Positions 51,773 to 52,885 of a stretch of 52,885 nucleotides of DNA are shown here, piece after piece. How positions within the stretch are numbered: position 1 is the stretch's first letter; the number at the start of each line of letters is the position of its first letter. This DNA is from Firm-04 sp964392175 (GTDB taxonomy: Bacteria; Bacillota; Clostridia; Oscillospirales; Ruminococcaceae), in assembly GCA_964392175.1 (NCBI GenBank), contig CAYMOJ010000011.1, positions 1 to 52,885 of the forward strand, read 5' to 3'. Under the pieces are notes generated by a model. That model had not been told where the DNA came from. It was given only the letters and a program-made list of their open reading frames with translations, and did no database searches. The translations under genes were made by a program, and so were the position numbers.

Positions 51773-52732
51773 TTAAAACTCATCGAACGCATTGACGATC
51801 TCTCTGCCTTCCATTTTGGTGCCAAGACGCATCATCAGCTCCTGTCCAGCGTTGTAGCCCATCTTCTTCTGGCGGTTATTCATAGCGGCAACCTCCATGA
51901 TCACGGCAAGGTTACGGCCGGGTGTAACAGGAATCACCAGTGAAGGAGTCTTCACACCCAAAATGGTCGAATATTGACGATCAACGCCCATACGATCATA
52001 GATCTTCGCACTGTTCCATAGTTCCAGCTGAACGATCATATCGATTTGCTGCTGCATCTTAACAGCACCCATACCGAACAATCGGCGCACATTAATGATA
52101 CCAATACCGCGCAACTCCAAAAAGTGACGAATATTATCGGGAGAAGTGCCAACAAGGGTATCGTTAGAGACCTTACGAATCTCCACGGCGTCATCTGCTA
52201 CCAGACGGTGCCCACGCTTTACCAATTCGATCGCGCACTCGCTCTTGCCCACGCCGCTTTCACCGGTGATGAATACGCCCTCACCGTAAATTTCAATCAA
52301 GACACCATGGCGCGTAACGCGAGGTGCAAGATTATGATTCAGGTAAGACAGCACTGCCGTTGTAAAATGCGAGGTGGATTCTTTACTACGCAAAAGCGGC
52401 ACCTGATATTGCTGAGCGAGGGTAAGCATCTCGGGGAAATAATCATGAAAACGGGTAATACAAAGTGCAGTGATATGATGAGAAAATAGACGCTCCAAAT
52501 GGGCATAACGTGTTGCCTCATCTACAGATGAAAGATAGGCAAACTCCATATTGCCCATGACCTGTAAACGCTCCGGATTGAAATATTCATAAAAGCCCAT
52601 CAACTGCAAACCGGGACGAATGATATCATTCTCAGAAAGGAAGATGGTATTCAGGTCACAGGGAGCATGGATCACCTCAAGCTGAAATTCATCAACGACA
52701 GATTGCAAGGATACGGTAAATTGCTCGGGCAT
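51773..52732 (-). CDS. hprK: HPr kinase/phosphorylase
   Basis: This 319-residue enzyme phosphorylates and dephosphorylates Ser46 of HPr, the key step in carbon catabolite control in Firmicutes. The P-loop is GESGVGKS (157-164), followed by LVADDAVEI and the HprK signature ELRGIGIINVRRLFG. AAAGGAGG precedes the ATG. It is first in the run with murB and rapZ. Confidence 0.97.
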   Translation of the reverse strand: MPEQFTVSLQSVVDEFQLEVIHAPCDLNTIFLSENDIIRPGLQLMGFYEYFNPERLQVMGNMEFAYLSSVDEATRYAHLERLFSHHITALCITRFHDYFPEMLTLAQQYQVPLLRSKESTSHFTTAVLSYLNHNLAPRVTRHGVLIEIYGEGVFITGESGVGKSECAIELVKRGHRLVADDAVEIRKVSNDTLVGTSPDNIRHFLELRGIGIINVRRLFGMGAVKMQQQIDMIVQLELWNSAKIYDRMGVDRQYSTILGVKTPSLVIPVTPGRNLAVIMEVAAMNNRQKKMGYNAGQELMMRLGTKMEGREIVNAFDEF

Positions 52733-52775
52733 AGGAATGCCTCCTTTATGATTTGAATTTGGTTATACCGATATT

Positions 52776-52804
52776 ATCATACCACAAAAATCCTGTTCTT
52801 TCAA
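52776..52804 (-). promoter_or_regulatory. promoter of the hprK operon
   Basis: On the - strand TTGAAA (52804-52799) and TATGAT (52781-52776), preceded by TGG, are 17 bases apart. The leader is about 40 bases. The remaining bases to 52885 show no gene. Confidence 0.75.
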
Positions 52805-52885
52805 GTGGTTCATGTATTTTTTGCCAGAGTTTTTGTCCATATGTCAATGATGTGAGACCCCAAAAGAGAAAAAACAAGAAAGATT

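Noticed and set aside
1..52885. CRISPR arrays, insertion sequences, attachment sites, prophage genes
   Set aside because: No regularly spaced direct repeats, transposase, integrase or phage structural motifs were seen in any frame.

Overview
The window reads as chromosomal DNA of a spore-forming, low-to-mid GC member of the Firmicutes, most likely a Clostridia gut or rumen bacterium of the Ruminococcus/Oscillospiraceae type. The evidence is a complete spoIIIA sporulation operon, HPr kinase/phosphorylase (hprK), class Clostridia gene order around nusB-xseAB-ispA-dxs-tlyA-argR-recN and rimP-nusA-ylxRQ-infB-rbfA, strong AGGAGG-type ribosome binding sites, TTGACA/TATAAT promoters, and glycoside hydrolases of plant-fibre degraders. 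I saw no rRNA or tRNA gene, CRISPR array, insertion sequence or phage gene.

Layout. Everything from 179 to 30826 is on the + strand and everything from 30880 to 52732 is on the - strand; the two arrays converge on a bidirectional terminator near 30823-30874. Left part: a PduL-type phosphotransacylase with its own promoter and terminator (84-808); a long metabolic run with nicotinamidase and nicotinate phosphoribosyltransferase (NAD salvage), a cytosolic GH26-like hydrolase, a HAD phosphatase, indolepyruvate:ferredoxin oxidoreductase alpha and beta, a phenylacetate-CoA-ligase-type enzyme and an ACT protein (831-9416), which together look like aryl/2-oxo acid metabolism; a zinc-ribbon protein behind a structured leader (9495-10204); the spoIIIAA-AH operon behind a good sigma-E promoter (10215-15056); an asp23-nusB-(TsaD-like)-xseA-xseB-ispA-dxs-tlyA run (15099-21904); nadK-argR-recN (22089-25096); and rplJ-rplL behind a consensus promoter and an L10 leader with a terminator (25116-26345).

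Middle. At 26377-30826 an unusual operon joins an amidohydrolase, an orphan fumarase/tartrate dehydratase alpha subunit, a nucleotidyltransferase with a lost active site, a HEPN protein, and a lipoprotein GH26 mannanase with a carbohydrate-binding module. Facing it, on the - strand, a YbaK-type Cys-tRNA deacylase gene leads into a GH43 glycosidase (30880-32994).

Right part, all - strand: an ABC transporter operon with GldG-like and DUF4340-like membrane proteins (33069-38385); ribF, truB, an NrnA-type DHH phosphoesterase, rbfA, a small unknown gene, infB, ylxQ, ylxR, nusA, rimP (38491-47303), which is the classical translation/transcription operon; an orphan sugar-binding lipoprotein with its own promoter (47540-49043); and rapZ, murB, a PHP phosphoesterase, hprK (49118-52804), which connects carbon catabolite control with cell-wall precursor synthesis.

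The part that departs most from well-described gene neighbourhoods is 26435-30826, where a degenerate MNT/HEPN pair is built into a mannanase operon. Family assignments come from reading motifs in the translations; no database search was run.
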